Shown in pieces: positions 6,759 to 7,320 of a DNA stretch of 7,320 nucleotides. Below the pieces are notes generated by a model. The model was not told the origin of the DNA. It saw nothing but the letters and a program-made list of their open reading frames with translations, and searched no databases. Both the position numbers and the translations under genes were made by a program. Position 1 is the stretch's first letter, and each line of letters starts with the position of its first letter. The stretch is from Geminocystis sp050753365 (lineage in GTDB: Bacteria > Cyanobacteriota > Cyanobacteriia > Cyanobacteriales > Cyanobacteriaceae). The stretch is taken from assembly GCF_050753365.1 (NCBI RefSeq), contig NZ_JBLZFY010000150.1, positions 1 to 7,320 of the forward strand, in the 5' to 3' direction.

Positions 6759-7010
6759 ATGAACAAGCGTTTACCAAAAATTAACAACGATCGAGATGCC
6801 GAATTATTGTTAGAACAAGATTTAACGGATTATCTCAATAAAGAAAATTTTACTCCCATGACATTCGAGTTTGAACCAAAGGATAAAGTAATTACTTTTC
6901 GTGTGTCAGAAAAATTGTTAAAAGCTATCAAAAAATCAGCAGAAAAACGAGGAATTAGTTACCAAAAATGGTTAAGAGAAACCGTTGAATCTTCTTTAAT
7001 TGATTACTAA
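6759..7010 (+). CDS. CopG/BrnA-type ribbon-helix-helix antitoxin, apparently orphan
   Basis: The 83-residue product resembles BrnA/CopG antitoxins of type II toxin-antitoxin systems. The N-terminal part has LPKINNDRDAE (5-15) and DLTDYL (21-26), then FTPMTFEFEPKDK, which should contact the toxin. The C-terminal part is a ribbon-helix-helix DNA-binding domain: strand KVITFRVS (43-50), first helix about 51-63, turn RGIS (64-67) and second helix YQKWLRETVESSLI (68-81). Antitoxins of this class neutralise a small RNase-type toxin and repress their own promoter. BrnT toxins normally lie directly upstream and overlap or abut brnA, but here the kinase gene ends 70 bases before, and no toxin frame is found within the 190 bases downstream. 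It may be a solitary antitoxin or a transcriptional regulator. The ATG has a weak AAGG 12 bases upstream. It has one CGATCG site (6788). Confidence 0.82.
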   Translation: MNKRLPKINNDRDAELLLEQDLTDYLNKENFTPMTFEFEPKDKVITFRVSEKLLKAIKKSAEKRGISYQKWLRETVESSLIDY

Positions 7011-7160
7011 AGGCTCGATCGAACTATGATAAAGATTATAATTGTCGCAATACTATTAGAGTAATTTGCAGTCAAAAACATTATGTATGGTATTCAATCT
7101 ATTATCAATGATAGAAAATATTAATTTTTTGATAAATACAACTTCTCCAATGATGATATT

Positions 7161-7189
7161 ATGTCATTGCGAGGTAACGAAGCAATCTC
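7161..7189. repeat. REP-like interspersed element, compact copy
   Basis: The sequence ATGTCATTGCGAGG followed by TAACGAAGCAATCTC is the reverse complement of the core of the element at 3827-3880, without that copy's internal duplications. It ends 11 bases before the start codon of the next gene, so it would lie in the leader or promoter of that gene. Confidence 0.75.
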
Positions 7190-7200
7190 ACATATAAATT

Positions 7201-7320
7201 ATGATAGATCACGATCGATTATTTAAAGAATTAATCCAAACATTTTTCTGGGAATTTATCGAGTTATTTATTCCCGAAGTTTTGCAGTATGTATCAAAGG
7301 AAACTTTAACCTTTTTACCC
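7201..7320 (+). CDS. Start of an Rpn/DUF4351-type nuclease gene (partial)
   Basis: ATG 7201 opens a frame that stays open to the window edge (40 codons). The peptide starts MIDHDRLFKELIQTFFWEFI and continues with ELFIPEVLQYV, the characteristic N-terminus of the cyanobacterial Rpn/PD-(D/E)XK-like family often annotated as putative transposase or DUF4351 protein. Members are about 250-320 residues; E. coli Rpn proteins are endonucleases that promote RecA-independent recombination, and cyanobacteria carry many copies. The catalytic residues lie beyond the window edge, so activity cannot be judged. No Shine-Dalgarno sequence is seen, and a REP-like element sits 11 bases upstream. A CGATCG site (7212) lies within the first codons. 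Confidence 0.85.
   Translation, partial: MIDHDRLFKELIQTFFWEFIELFIPEVLQYVSKETLTFLP

Noticed and set aside
7004..7111. A 35-codon open frame after the antitoxin, ending in KHYVWYSIYYQ
   Set aside because: It has no usable start codon in frame and no clear resemblance to BrnT, HigB or RelE toxins. It could be the decayed tail of a toxin, but I cannot support that.

Overview
The window looks like a piece of a chromosome from an AT-rich, unicellular-type cyanobacterium (Cyanobacterium, Geminocystis or a relative; the genus is inferred). The grounds are about 16 copies of CGATCG, the core of the cyanobacterial HIP1 octamer; a Ycf45-type AAA+/R3H ATPase; a BolA and CGFS-glutaredoxin pair of cyanobacterial type; heptameric tandem repeats between genes; and small interspersed palindromes of the kinds common in these genomes. 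All apparently intact genes are on the + strand.

Layout. Positions 1-110 hold what may be the 3' end of an unidentified + strand gene. Positions 111-572 (- strand) hold the N-terminal third of an IS1182-type transposase, cut off just after its first predicted catalytic Asp. A 308-base gap follows with a palindrome and a heptamer array. Next come the Ycf45-like ATPase (881-2617), a cluster of two heptamer arrays, and a secreted TPR-like protein (2834-3406). The bolA and grxD genes (3542-4289) are separated by a REP-like element. After a 318-base gap come a lipoprotein with a degenerate staphylococcal-nuclease fold (4608-5087), a membrane Ser/Thr kinase with a DUF642/choice-of-anchor-C-like outer domain (5231-6688), an apparently orphan CopG/BrnA-type antitoxin (6759-7010), a second and inverted copy of the REP-like element, and the start of an Rpn/DUF4351-type nuclease gene that runs off the window.

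How the genes fit together. Up to about 4300 the genes are ordinary conserved cyanobacterial genes. BolA and CGFS glutaredoxins form [2Fe-2S]-bridged complexes in iron-sulfur and iron handling, so that adjacency is functionally meaningful. From about 5090 on the region looks more accessory: a sensor-like kinase in a CGATCG-free stretch, an antitoxin without a visible toxin, a repeat element and an Rpn-type gene. I see no CRISPR array, no tRNA or rRNA, and no recognisable multi-gene defence system. The best leads are the kinase architecture, the nuclease-fold lipoprotein lacking its metal-binding Asp residues, and the heptamer arrays of opposite polarity on either side of ycf45.
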